Source of the DNA: Polynucleobacter corsicus
GTDB lineage: Bacteria; Pseudomonadota; Gammaproteobacteria; Burkholderiales; Burkholderiaceae
Assembly (NCBI RefSeq): GCF_018688255.1
Contig: NZ_CP061314.1
Location: 806,001 to 870,000 of the forward strand
Reading direction: 5' to 3'
DNA length: 64,000 nucleotides
How positions within the stretch are numbered: position 1 is the stretch's first letter; every line of letters begins with the position of its first letter. The position numbers were made by a program, and so were the translations under genes. Positions 42,161 to 50,066 of the stretch are shown piece after piece. The notes below the pieces were generated by a model. That model searched no databases. It had not been told where the DNA came from and saw only the letters and a list, made by a program, of their open reading frames with translations.

Positions 42161-43183
42161 ATGAACTTATTTTTGAAAAAAGCGTTAGTAATTAGCGCGA
42201 TTTCATTTGCCCCGGTTGCATTTGCAGCGGACATGACGGGTGCTGGCGCAACATTCCCATACCCAATTTACGCTAAATGGGCTGAAGCCTACAAAGCAAA
42301 AACCGGCTCTAACCTGAACTACCAATCTATTGGATCTTCAGGCGGCATCAAGCAAATCAAAGCAAAGACTGTGGACTTCGGCGCATCCGATAATCCAGTG
42401 AAGTTCGAAGATTTAGAAAAAGATGGCATGGTTCAGTTTCCAGCCATTATTGGCGGAGTAGTGCCTGTCATCAACGTAGAGGGTGTGAAGCCCTATGAGT
42501 TGAAGTTATCGCCAGACACCTTGTCTGATATTTTTCAGGGCGTTATTACTAACTGGAATGACAAGCGCATTGTGTTGAATAACCCCGGTATGAAGATGCC
42601 TGACTTGCCAATTACTGTAGTGCATCGCGCTGATGGTTCAGGAACGACTGCAATTTTTACAAACTACTTGGCTAAAGTTAGCCAGAATTGGAAAGATGCA
42701 GTCGGTGAAGGCGCTGCTGTTAAGTGGCCTGCCGTCTCATCCGTTGGCGGTAAGGGTAATGAAGGTGTTGCTGCAAACGTATCTCGCGTTAAGGGTGCTA
42801 TTGGATATGTTGAGTATGCGTACGCCAAGAAAAATAAAATGACTAGCGTGTCCATGAAGAACAAGGACGGTCAATTTGTTCAGCCTGATGACATCACTTT
42901 TGCTGCTGCAGCTGCGGGTACAGATTGGTCTAAGATTCCAGGTATGGGTACATTCATTACTAACGCTGCTGGTGCTAAATCATGGCCAATCACTGGTGCA
43001 TCTTTCATTCTCTTGTACAAGAATCCAGAAAATAAGTCTAATGCTGCTGAAGTGATCAAGTTCTTTGACTTTGCATTCAAAGATGGCAAGAAGATGGCTG
43101 AAGACTTGGATTACGTTCCAATGCCTGACGTTACAACAGATTTCATCCGCAAGAATGTATTTGCTAAAGTAGTAACTAAATAA
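42161..43183 (+). CDS. pstS: Phosphate ABC transporter, phosphate-binding protein
   Basis: Periplasmic high-affinity phosphate receptor. A signal peptide covers about residues 1-22 (ending PVAFA-AD). The mature N-terminus MTGAGATFPYPIYAKW and the SIGSSGGIKQI and HRADGSGTT phosphate-binding loops are typical. 340 residues. ATG 42161 follows GAGGAAC at good spacing; an in-frame ATG at 42080 would overrun the Pho box. First gene of pstSCAB-phoU-phoBR. Two hairpins separate it from pstC and should favour more PstS than channel. Confidence 0.97.
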   Translation: MNLFLKKALVISAISFAPVAFAADMTGAGATFPYPIYAKWAEAYKAKTGSNLNYQSIGSSGGIKQIKAKTVDFGASDNPVKFEDLEKDGMVQFPAIIGGVVPVINVEGVKPYELKLSPDTLSDIFQGVITNWNDKRIVLNNPGMKMPDLPITVVHRADGSGTTAIFTNYLAKVSQNWKDAVGEGAAVKWPAVSSVGGKGNEGVAANVSRVKGAIGYVEYAYAKKNKMTSVSMKNKDGQFVQPDDITFAAAAAGTDWSKIPGMGTFITNAAGAKSWPITGASFILLYKNPENKSNAAEVIKFFDFAFKDGKKMAEDLDYVPMPDVTTDFIRKNVFAKVVTK

Positions 43184-43188
43184 GGTTG

Positions 43189-43212
43189 AATGATTAAGAT
43201 TTCTTAATCATT
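43189..43212 (+). repeat. Inverted repeat after pstS
   Basis: AATGATTAAG (43189-43198) and CTTAATCATT (43203-43212) form a perfect 10-bp stem with loop ATTT, 5 bp after the pstS stop. Likely an mRNA 3'-end stabiliser or processing site. Confidence 0.6.
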
Positions 43213-43220
43213 ACTGAATA

Positions 43221-43245
43221 ACAGCTCCACCACAAGTGGGGCTGT
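43221..43245 (+). terminator. Second hairpin (partial terminator) between pstS and pstC
   Basis: ACAGCTCCAC (43221-43230) pairs with GTGGGGCTGT (43236-43245), including one G-T pair, over loop CACAA. TTCAATATTT follows. Probably allows partial read-through into pstC. Confidence 0.6.
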
Positions 43246-43270
43246 TTCAATATTTAAATAAGCGCAATTT

Positions 43271-44260
43271 ATGATTGAATCGACTCAGTCTCACGCAGCT
43301 CCGACGCCCCAGGCGCTACGCATTGCTAAGGTACAGCGTATTCAAGACTTTCTGTTTCATGCGATTACCCAATTTTTTGCTTTATCGGTACTCATTGCGC
43401 TGATCGGCATCATCATTTCACTCATCATTAACGCTTGGCCGGCACTCGATAAATTCGGTATTGGCTTCTTCTTCACTAAAGAGTGGGATATTGTTAATGG
43501 CGAGTTTGGTGGATTAATCGCCATCTATGGCACCATCGTTACCTCTTTCATCGCCTTGCTCATTGCAGTACCTTTAAGTTTTGGTATTGCAGTATTTTTA
43601 ACAGAGTTATGCCCAAGCTCCCTACGTAGACCTCTAGGTACTGCAGTTGAACTACTTGCTGCTGTTCCTTCCATCATCTACGGTATGTTTGGCCTCTTCA
43701 TCTTTGCTCCTTTGTTTGCTGATTACATCCAGCCTGCATTAGCTGCTACCCTAGGTCAAATTCCCGGTCTTGGAATTCTATTTTCTGGCGCATTTAATGG
43801 TATCGGCATTCTTTGTGCTGGACTCATTTTGGCAATGATGATTTTGCCTTTTATCGCCTCAGTAATGCGTGATGTATTTGAAATCGTCCCCCCAGTTTTA
43901 AAAGAGTCTGCTTACGGTATTGGCTGCACTACTTGGGAAGTCGTTAAAAATGTCGTTCTTCCTTACACCAAAGCAGGTGTTATCGGAGGGATCATGCTGG
44001 GATTAGGCAGGGCGCTTGGCGAGACTATGGCTGTGACCTTTGTGATTGGTAATGCCCATCGCTTATCCCCATCATTATTTGCTCCGGGTAATTCAATTGC
44101 TTCAACGCTCGCTAACGAGTTTGGCGAAGCTGAATTAGGGCCTCATTACTCCTCTTTGTTTGCTTTAGGTCTTGCGCTATTTATGATCACATTCGTTGTG
44201 CTAGCTATCGCAAAGTGGATGCTCCTGAATATGGAGAAGAAACAGGGATTGAAAACATGA
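43271..44260 (+). CDS. pstC: Phosphate ABC transporter permease PstC
   Basis: One of the two inner-membrane channel subunits for phosphate uptake. 329 residues, about six helices. Permease coupling motif near [38 protein letters not shown] is a PstC signature. Its stop overlaps the pstA start (ATGA). Normal length. Confidence 0.96.
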   Translation: MIESTQSHAAPTPQALRIAKVQRIQDFLFHAITQFFALSVLIALIGIIISLIINAWPALDKFGIGFFFTKEWDIVNGEFGGLIAIYGTIVTSFIALLIAVPLSFGIAVFLTELCPSSLRRPLGTAVELLAAVPSIIYGMFGLFIFAPLFADYIQPALAATLGQIPGLGILFSGAFNGIGILCAGLILAMMILPFIASVMRDVFEIVPPVLKESAYGIGCTTWEVVKNVVLPYTKAGVIGGIMLGLGRALGETMAVTFVIGNAHRLSPSLFAPGNSIASTLANEFGEAELGPHYSSLFALGLALFMITFVVLAIAKWMLLNMEKKQGLKT

Positions 44261-45123
44261 ACGGTCTCTCAAATATTGATCCTGCGATTTTTGCCAAGCG
44301 CAAGCGTGCCAACAAAATTGGTCTAGTACTTTCTACTGGTGCCATGGTTTTGGGAATGGCATTTCTCTTATGGATTTTGAGCATCCTCTTTATTAAGGGA
44401 TTCTCATCAATCAATCTTGACGTCTTTACCCAAAGCACTCCTGCGCCTGGATCTGAGGGTGGCGGTTTAGCAAACGCGATCCTTGGAAGTCTAATGATTG
44501 TTGCAAGCTGTACCTTAATTAGCACACCAATTGGAGTTCTTGCCGGTTTATACCTCTCTGAGTATGGGGATAGAAGTAAGGTGGCTTCAATAACCCGGTT
44601 TGTTACTGACATCATGCTTTCAGCGCCATCTATTGTGATTGGTTTGTTTGTATATGCGATCGTAGTAGCGCAAGTACGGCATTTTTCTGGCTGGGCCGGT
44701 ACGATTGCCTTGGCCTTAATTGCAATTCCAGTGGTGGTACGCACGACAGAGAATATGTTACGCTTAGTTCCAGGAAGCTTGCGTGAGGCTGCCTATGCCT
44801 TAGGCACCCCGAAGTGGAAAGTTGCTTTCATGATTACGTTGCGGGCTGCCCAAAGCGGTGTTATCACTGGCATCTTGTTGGCTCTTGCCCGCGTGAGTGG
44901 TGAAACAGCTCCACTGCTATTTACCGCCCTGAACAACCAATTCTTCACAACCAACATGAATGCACCGATGGCGAACTTGCCAGTGGTCATTTTCCAGTTT
45001 GCAATGAGCCCATATGACAACTGGGTTGACCTCGCCTGGGCAGCTGCTTTGTTAATAACATTTGCAGTGCTTGGATTAAACATTCTTGCGCGCGTTGTCT
45101 TCCGTGAAAAAGTGCAAAGTTAA
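44257..45123 (+). CDS. pstA: Phosphate ABC transporter permease PstA
   Basis: Second channel subunit of the phosphate importer. 288 residues, about six helices, with the coupling segment [17 protein letters not shown] and [17 protein letters not shown] use ATG 44257, which overlaps the pstC stop and has AGGGA upstream; the frame extends to 44215 inside pstC, which is not needed. Its stop shares a base with an ATG at 45123. Confidence 0.95.
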   Translation: MNGLSNIDPAIFAKRKRANKIGLVLSTGAMVLGMAFLLWILSILFIKGFSSINLDVFTQSTPAPGSEGGGLANAILGSLMIVASCTLISTPIGVLAGLYLSEYGDRSKVASITRFVTDIMLSAPSIVIGLFVYAIVVAQVRHFSGWAGTIALALIAIPVVVRTTENMLRLVPGSLREAAYALGTPKWKVAFMITLRAAQSGVITGILLALARVSGETAPLLFTALNNQFFTTNMNAPMANLPVVIFQFAMSPYDNWVDLAWAAALLITFAVLGLNILARVVFREKVQS

Positions 45124-45179
45124 TGGCCAATATGAAAACAATGTTTGACTTAAATACAATCGATAGTCAAGGAAACAGA

Positions 45180-45971
45180 ATGAACGACACTACCAATATG
45201 CAAGAAGCCAAAGAGGTCAAAAATGCGCTTGAAGTGCGCAATCTTAATTTCTTCTATGGATCTTTCCAGGGCTTGAAGGACATCAATTTAGACATCGAAG
45301 AGGGCAAGGTTACTGCATTCATCGGACCATCCGGCTGCGGAAAGTCGACCTTATTGCGCACTCTAAACCGCATGTATGACTTGTACCCGGGTCAACGCGC
45401 TGAGGGTGAAATTAACTTCTACGGCCAGAATACTTTAGAGCCTGGGCAGGACCTCAATTTACTGCGCTCAAGAATTGGTATGGTTTTTCAAAAGCCAACT
45501 CCATTCCCAATGTCTATCTACGAGAACATTGCTTTTGGTGTGCGTCTTTATGAGAAGCTTTCACGTTCTGAAATGGATGAGCGTGTAGAGTGGGCCTTAA
45601 ATAAGGCTGCATTGTGGAATGAAGCCAAAGACAAATTAAACCAAAGCGGTTTATCTCTCTCCGGTGGTCAGCAGCAACGTTTATGTATTGCTCGTGGCGT
45701 TGCCGTTAAACCTTCCGTAATTTTGCTAGATGAGCCTACCTCTGCTTTAGATCCCATCTCTACAGGTAAGATTGAAGAGTTAATTAATGAACTGAAGCAT
45801 GAGTACACGATTGCGATTGTTACTCATAATATGCAGCAAGCCGCTCGTGTATCGGATTACACTGCCTATATGTACCTAGGAAGCCTAATTGAGTTCGGCA
45901 AGACAGATGAAATCTTCATCAAGCCTAAGCGTAAAGAAACAGAAGATTACATTACCGGTCGTTTCGGTTAA
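45180..45971 (+). CDS. pstB: Phosphate ABC transporter ATP-binding protein PstB
   Basis: ATPase of the phosphate importer. Walker [10 protein letters not shown], signature LSGGQQQRL, Walker [14 protein letters not shown] and the switch His in VTHNMQQA are present. The frame opens at ATG 45123, which overlaps the pstA stop. AAGGA at 45169-45173 instead points to ATG 45180, giving 263 residues, close to E. coli PstB. The 19 extra residues of the longer form would not belong to the domain. phoU follows directly. Confidence 0.95.
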   Translation: MNDTTNMQEAKEVKNALEVRNLNFFYGSFQGLKDINLDIEEGKVTAFIGPSGCGKSTLLRTLNRMYDLYPGQRAEGEINFYGQNTLEPGQDLNLLRSRIGMVFQKPTPFPMSIYENIAFGVRLYEKLSRSEMDERVEWALNKAALWNEAKDKLNQSGLSLSGGQQQRLCIARGVAVKPSVILLDEPTSALDPISTGKIEELINELKHEYTIAIVTHNMQQAARVSDYTAYMYLGSLIEFGKTDEIFIKPKRKETEDYITGRFG

Positions 45972-45983
45972 TTGGAGAAATAT

Positions 45984-46691
45984 ATGCCAGATAGACACCT
46001 TTCGTCACAGTTTGACGCGGACTTAAATTCACTTTCTAGCCGCTTGCTGGAAATGGGCGGACTCGTTGAGTCTCAGATTTCAACGGCTATGCGCGCTTTC
46101 ACGCAAATGGATATTGATACCTGTAATGTAGTCATCCAGAATGAAAAGCTCGTAAATGATCTCGAGATTCAGATTGACTTAGCCTGTACAGAATTAATTG
46201 CTCGTCGTCAGCCTACGGCGCGTGATCTTCGCCTCGTCATGGCTGTTTCAAAAGCGATTACCAATCTTGAGCGTGCCGGCGATGAAGCTGAGCGCGTTGC
46301 GAAGAGAACGAAGCGTTTAATCGAGGCTGGAGCCACCCACAATATTAACGTTGCCGAAATTCGTTTATCTGGACAAATGGCCATTTCTCTCTTGCGCCGT
46401 AGTTTGGATGCTTTCGCAAGGTTAGATACCGTTGCTGCTGCAGAAGTAGTGCAAGAAGATCGCCAAATTGATGAAGAGTTCAGAGGCTTTGTGCGCAAAC
46501 TGATTTCATACATGATGGAAGACCCCCACACAATTTCAACAGGACTGGATATGTTGACTATTGCAAAGGCGATTGAGCGCATTGGCGATCATGCGAAGAA
46601 TATTGCTGAATTCGTGATTTATATTGCTAAAGGCTCTGATGTGCGCCACATCCCTCATGAGGATTTGGTTCGCGAGGCAAATAAACCGTAA
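45984..46691 (+). CDS. phoU: Phosphate signalling protein PhoU
   Basis: Links the Pst transporter to PhoR and prevents Pho activation when phosphate is ample. 235 residues, all-helical, with two PhoU repeats. The metal-binding E/DxxxD motifs are recognisable in ISNLERAGDEAERVAKR-type (nt about 46260-46310) and IAKAIERIGDHAKNIAEF. ATG 45984 follows TTGGAG; a TTG at 45972 overlaps that site. Confidence 0.95.
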   Translation: MPDRHLSSQFDADLNSLSSRLLEMGGLVESQISTAMRAFTQMDIDTCNVVIQNEKLVNDLEIQIDLACTELIARRQPTARDLRLVMAVSKAITNLERAGDEAERVAKRTKRLIEAGATHNINVAEIRLSGQMAISLLRRSLDAFARLDTVAAAEVVQEDRQIDEEFRGFVRKLISYMMEDPHTISTGLDMLTIAKAIERIGDHAKNIAEFVIYIAKGSDVRHIPHEDLVREANKP

Positions 46692-46712
46692 CCAATCAAA
46701 GCGGAATTTCAG

Positions 46713-47426
46713 ATGACTCACCGAATATTGATTGTTGAGGATGAGCCTTCGATTGCTGAGCTTATTGCAATCAACCTGACTCACGCAGGCTACGAGGTTG
46801 AAAGAGCCCTCCAGACTGATCTTGCTATGAATATCATGCGAGATAAGCTTCCATCTCTTCTCATTTTGGACTGGATGCTTCCTGGAAAGTCGGGCGTTCA
46901 GTTTGCAAAAGAGCTACGCTCGAATGAGCGTACCCGTTCCTTGCCCATTCTGATGCTAACAGCTAAGAGTGATGAGTCCGATAAGGTTCTCGGCTTAGAT
47001 TCTGGTGCCGATGACTACGTTACTAAGCCTTTTTCACCTAAAGAGTTAGTCGCACGCGTGAAGGCGCTTTTACGTCGCCAAACCCCATTAGAAGACTCTG
47101 GACCTTTGGCTGTGGGCCCATTACGAATGGATCCACTTTCTCATCGTGTGACAGCTATTTGGCCCAATATGGATCCTCAATCCATCCCATTAGGGCCTAC
47201 CGAATATCGCCTACTTCAGTTTTTGATGGCCAATCCTGAGAGGGTGCACTCACGGGCAAATTTGCTCGATAAGGTCTGGGGAAATGAGGTCTATATTGAG
47301 GAGCGGACGGTCGATGTTCACATCAAGAGGTTAAGGGCGGCTCTAGCTCCTGCTGACTCTGATCGCTATATAGAGACGGTTCGTGGAAGTGGTTATCGAA
47401 TTACCAAGATGCCGACCCAGACCTAA
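46713..47426 (+). CDS. phoB: Phosphate regulon response regulator PhoB
   Basis: Transcription factor activated by PhoR; it binds Pho boxes. The N-terminal receiver has phospho-acceptor Asp in LLILDWMLPGKSG (about residue 54) and Lys in YVTKPFSP. The C-terminal OmpR-type winged helix includes EERTVDVHIKRLR. 237 residues. Sits 21 bp after phoU. The candidate Pho boxes in this window would be its targets. Confidence 0.95.
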   Translation: MTHRILIVEDEPSIAELIAINLTHAGYEVERALQTDLAMNIMRDKLPSLLILDWMLPGKSGVQFAKELRSNERTRSLPILMLTAKSDESDKVLGLDSGADDYVTKPFSPKELVARVKALLRRQTPLEDSGPLAVGPLRMDPLSHRVTAIWPNMDPQSIPLGPTEYRLLQFLMANPERVHSRANLLDKVWGNEVYIEERTVDVHIKRLRAALAPADSDRYIETVRGSGYRITKMPTQT

Positions 47427-47487
47427 TTAGAATCAAGCTCTAAATGGGTTTTTGGATCCATTTGAGCAGATGCTCTAATATTGTCGA

Positions 47488-48786
47488 ATGTTATCCGTCA
47501 TTTCTCGTTTTATTGTGCTGATTTGCCTGGCTTTCCTTGCGGCATACGTTGCATCTTCCAATTTGGGTCCCTTTTCAGGGGTGGCGGCGGCGATCTCTGT
47601 GCTTTCAGTGCCATTGATTTATTCCTACATCAATTTAGCCCGTTTAAGAAAATTCACCTTATCTGATTCTGTTGAATCTATGCCGTTACCAAGCGGCTAT
47701 TGGGAGGAAATCTTTTTTCGCCTTCAGCGTTTAGTCCGCAATCTCAAACAACAAATACTATCTATTGAGAAACAGCACAATCGTTTCATTGAGGCTTTTC
47801 AAGCCTCTCCCAATGGCATTGTGATGCTGGATAGTGAAGATCATATTGAGTGGTGCAATGGTATTGCTGAGCGTTTCTTTGGCTTGAGTTTCAAGCGTGA
47901 TGCGCTTCAAAAGATTAATTTTTTGATTCGACGCCCTGAATTTATTCAGTATTTATATAAGAGGGCCTTTGAAGATCCATTATTAATGGAGAGAATGGGG
48001 TCAAACTCTAATCTGAGTTTGATGTTGCAAATTTTCCCATTCGGTGATCAACGACATCTTTTGCTTGTGCAGGACGTAACCGATCTTCAGAGGGCTGATG
48101 CAATGCGACGTGATTTTGTAGCAAACGTTTCGCATGAAATGAGAACGCCAATTACTGTTTTGATGGGTTTTCTAGAGACTATGCAGTCGCTTGAATTAGA
48201 CAGATCCCAGCAAAGTCAATATTTTGAAATGATGATGTCTCAGGCTCAGCGAATGAAGAGTTTGGTGGAAGACTTGTTGACCCTGGCCAATCTAGAGTCA
48301 AACACCTTGCCTGCTCCAATACAAGAAATCAGCATTACTACTCTGATGGCACTGTTGAAGAATGATGCAGAGGCACTTTCTCAAGGTCATCATATCCTTA
48401 GCTTTGAGATCTCAAATTCAAATAACTTGATGGGAGAGGAGCGGGAGATTCACTCTGCCTTTGGCAATCTAGTTTCCAATGCTATTCGTTACACACCAGA
48501 CACCGCCTCAATTAAGGTGCGATGGAGCGTAAATGAACATGGTGAGGGCGAGTTTTCAGTTGTTGACACAGGGCCGGGTATTGCATCGGAGCATCTATCT
48601 AGATTGACTGAGCGCTTCTATCGCGTGGATAGAAGTCGGTCAAGGGATACTGGAGGAACTGGTTTGGGATTGGCGATCGTCAAGCATATTGCAAACCGCC
48701 ATCAAGCCCAGCTCATCATTGCTAGTACGCCCGGACAGGGCAGCACTTTTACTCTTCGATTTCCTAAGGAGCGTATTTCAGCTTAA
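47488..48786 (+). CDS. phoR: Phosphate regulon sensor histidine kinase PhoR
   Basis: Membrane kinase that phosphorylates PhoB under low phosphate. 432 residues. Two hydrophobic N-terminal helices (about 5-22 and 26-47), a PAS domain (EAFQASPNGIVMLDSEDHIE), the phospho-His in FVANVSHEMRTPI, and an ATPase domain with NLVSNAIRY, DTGPGIA and GTGLGLAIVK. A TAATAT hexamer 6 bp before the ATG (47476-47481) with TTGGAT upstream might be a second, leaderless promoter. No ribosome site is evident. Confidence 0.94.
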   Translation: MLSVISRFIVLICLAFLAAYVASSNLGPFSGVAAAISVLSVPLIYSYINLARLRKFTLSDSVESMPLPSGYWEEIFFRLQRLVRNLKQQILSIEKQHNRFIEAFQASPNGIVMLDSEDHIEWCNGIAERFFGLSFKRDALQKINFLIRRPEFIQYLYKRAFEDPLLMERMGSNSNLSLMLQIFPFGDQRHLLLVQDVTDLQRADAMRRDFVANVSHEMRTPITVLMGFLETMQSLELDRSQQSQYFEMMMSQAQRMKSLVEDLLTLANLESNTLPAPIQEISITTLMALLKNDAEALSQGHHILSFEISNSNNLMGEEREIHSAFGNLVSNAIRYTPDTASIKVRWSVNEHGEGEFSVVDTGPGIASEHLSRLTERFYRVDRSRSRDTGGTGLGLAIVKHIANRHQAQLIIASTPGQGSTFTLRFPKERISA

Positions 48787-48801
48787 GGGTACTGATATTG
48801 C

Positions 48802-49017
48802 TTAGTCCTTCTTATCTTTCTTATCCTTCTTTTCTTTTTTCTTCTTAGATTCTTTCGGCAGCTTATCTAACTTACCGTTGGCATACAGGCACCACACCTT
48901 GATTTCCTCAAGTAGCTCAGTTAAGTCTTCATAAGATAGATTTTTAAAGTCTTGTAGGCCAATAGCACCAGACTCTTGTAGCTGTTTTACAGCATCTTCA
49001 TATTTGTATTCGCTCAT
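48802..49017 (-). CDS. Small protein with lysine-rich tail, unknown function
   Basis: 71 residues, not recognised. The first 55 residues look helical and structured (EYKYEDAVKQLQESGAIGLQ, then LSYEDLTELLEEIKVW). The last 17 or so are almost only Lys, Glu and Asp, written in the DNA as a near-repeat of TTCTTATC/TTCTT units. Convergent with phoR, with 15 bp between stops and no terminator seen. No signal peptide, so cytoplasmic. The charged tail could bind nucleic acid; that is a guess. Confidence 0.55.
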   Translation of the reverse strand: MSEYKYEDAVKQLQESGAIGLQDFKNLSYEDLTELLEEIKVWCLYANGKLDKLPKESKKKKEKKDKKDKKD

Positions 49018-49102
49018 GGATGTCCGGGTAAAAGTAATTAGAACGGAGATATGCTAGCAAAGTAATATGACAAAACTGCTTTTTTCGCATTCAGAAGGGC
49101 AT

Positions 49103-49569
49103 TTAATCTGGATCAGAGGAGATTTCGGATTTATGTTTAATGCCCATAATCCGCGCTAAGAGTCTTTCTAGCGGGCCTCCTATTACGAGGGCTAGTAGGA
49201 TTGCGGCAAGTGATAGTCCGCCTAATGCCAGCTCGCCAGCCCCAAATGCTGCCGATACTAGGGCGCAAGACCAGATACTGGCTGAGGTTGTCAGCCCACG
49301 AACCCGTTGCGAGCTTTGTTCTCGAATAATCACACCAGCACCTAAGAATCCTAAACCGGTTGCAATACATGACTGAGTGCCTGGGCATCAATCTGGCCTA
49401 GGTGTCCAATAGACATCACAGCGGTTGCAGATCCTATGGAGACAAGCGAATGGGTTCTAATGCCAGCAGATTTATGATGAATCCATCGATTAAGACCCAA
49501 AATGGTGCCTGCAAGCAGTGCTAGCAGAAGTCGTAATGCCGTTTCACCATAAAGGTTCCAAAGTTCCAT
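49103..49569 (-). pseudogene. MgtC/SapB family protein, frameshifted
   Basis: Two adjacent frames together encode one MgtC-like membrane protein. The N-terminal part (49569 to 49351) has MELWNLYGETALRLLLALLAG and SAGIRTHSLVSIGSATAVM. The C-terminal part (to 49103) carries LGFLGAGVIIREQ and RVRGLTTSASIW, typical of the family. The break lies near 49365-49375, where SHVLQ runs into a stop while the other frame continues as IATGLG. A family-like VLQGIATGLG could be restored by about ten bases between two ATTGCA copies, so a repeat-mediated deletion is possible. A sequencing error is the alternative. Confidence 0.75.
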
Positions 49570-49597
49570 ATTTTTAACTAATCCCGCAGTTTGAGTA

Positions 49598-49789
49598 TTA
49601 AATGATTTTTTTAGATTTCAAAAGCAATAAATACAGCACCATCCTAATCCAGAGGGATTCTTTGTTGCCTGACAGATCCTCAATATTCATCCCCATAATG
49701 CCGCTTAGTAGTGCCATAGGCAAGAAGATCATGGTCGTCGCTGGCAAGACCTGGAGATTTCTTGCGTTGCATTCACCTTGGAATTGCAA
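49598..49789 (-). pseudogene. CorA-like Mg2+ transporter remnant (C-terminal part only)
   Basis: 63 codons remain. NARNLQVLPATTMIFLPMAL followed by GIMGMNIEDL matches the first transmembrane helix and GMN signature of CorA/ZntB transporters, and a short second hydrophobic stretch ends the fragment. The 250 or more N-terminal residues expected of CorA are absent upstream. It sits right beside the broken mgtC-like gene. Confidence 0.65.
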
Positions 49790-49847
49790 TTAATCTGAAA
49801 TATTTCCCCCTTAAGATAAGAAACTGGAACACTTATTGGGAAATATC

Positions 49848-50030
49848 ATGAATCATCATGGCGACGTCAACTTATCCACTATATTTCGGCTCAATCTCGA
49901 TGCACATGCGCAAGATGGTACAAATATCAAGCAGGAATTTCTCAGTGAAAAATATGAAAATACTGAGCACTCTGCCAGCGTATTTCTCGTTGACCAAAAG
50001 TACGCTCTCAATATTGACGAGCTTATTTAA
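49848..50030 (+). CDS. Possible small protein, 60 residues
   Basis: Open frame starting MNHHGDVNLSTIFRLNLDAH; not recognised. No transmembrane helix, signal peptide or Cys motif. GGGA lies about 7 bp before the ATG. It ends 36 bp before the alkaline phosphatase gene on the same strand. It may be a real small gene or only part of that gene's leader. Confidence 0.35.
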   Translation: MNHHGDVNLSTIFRLNLDAHAQDGTNIKQEFLSEKYENTEHSASVFLVDQKYALNIDELI

Positions 50031-50066
50031 ATATTAAACTGCCAACTCTTTCCTAAGAAATTACCT

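Noticed and set aside
44205..44744. 179-codon minus-strand frame opposite pstC/pstA
   Set aside because: Antisense shadow of two clear permease genes with no ribosome site or recognisable domain.
49790..50066. Pho box before the alkaline phosphatase gene
   Set aside because: Several TCAT elements exist (around 49845-49858) but not at 11-bp spacing and with poor half-site matches.
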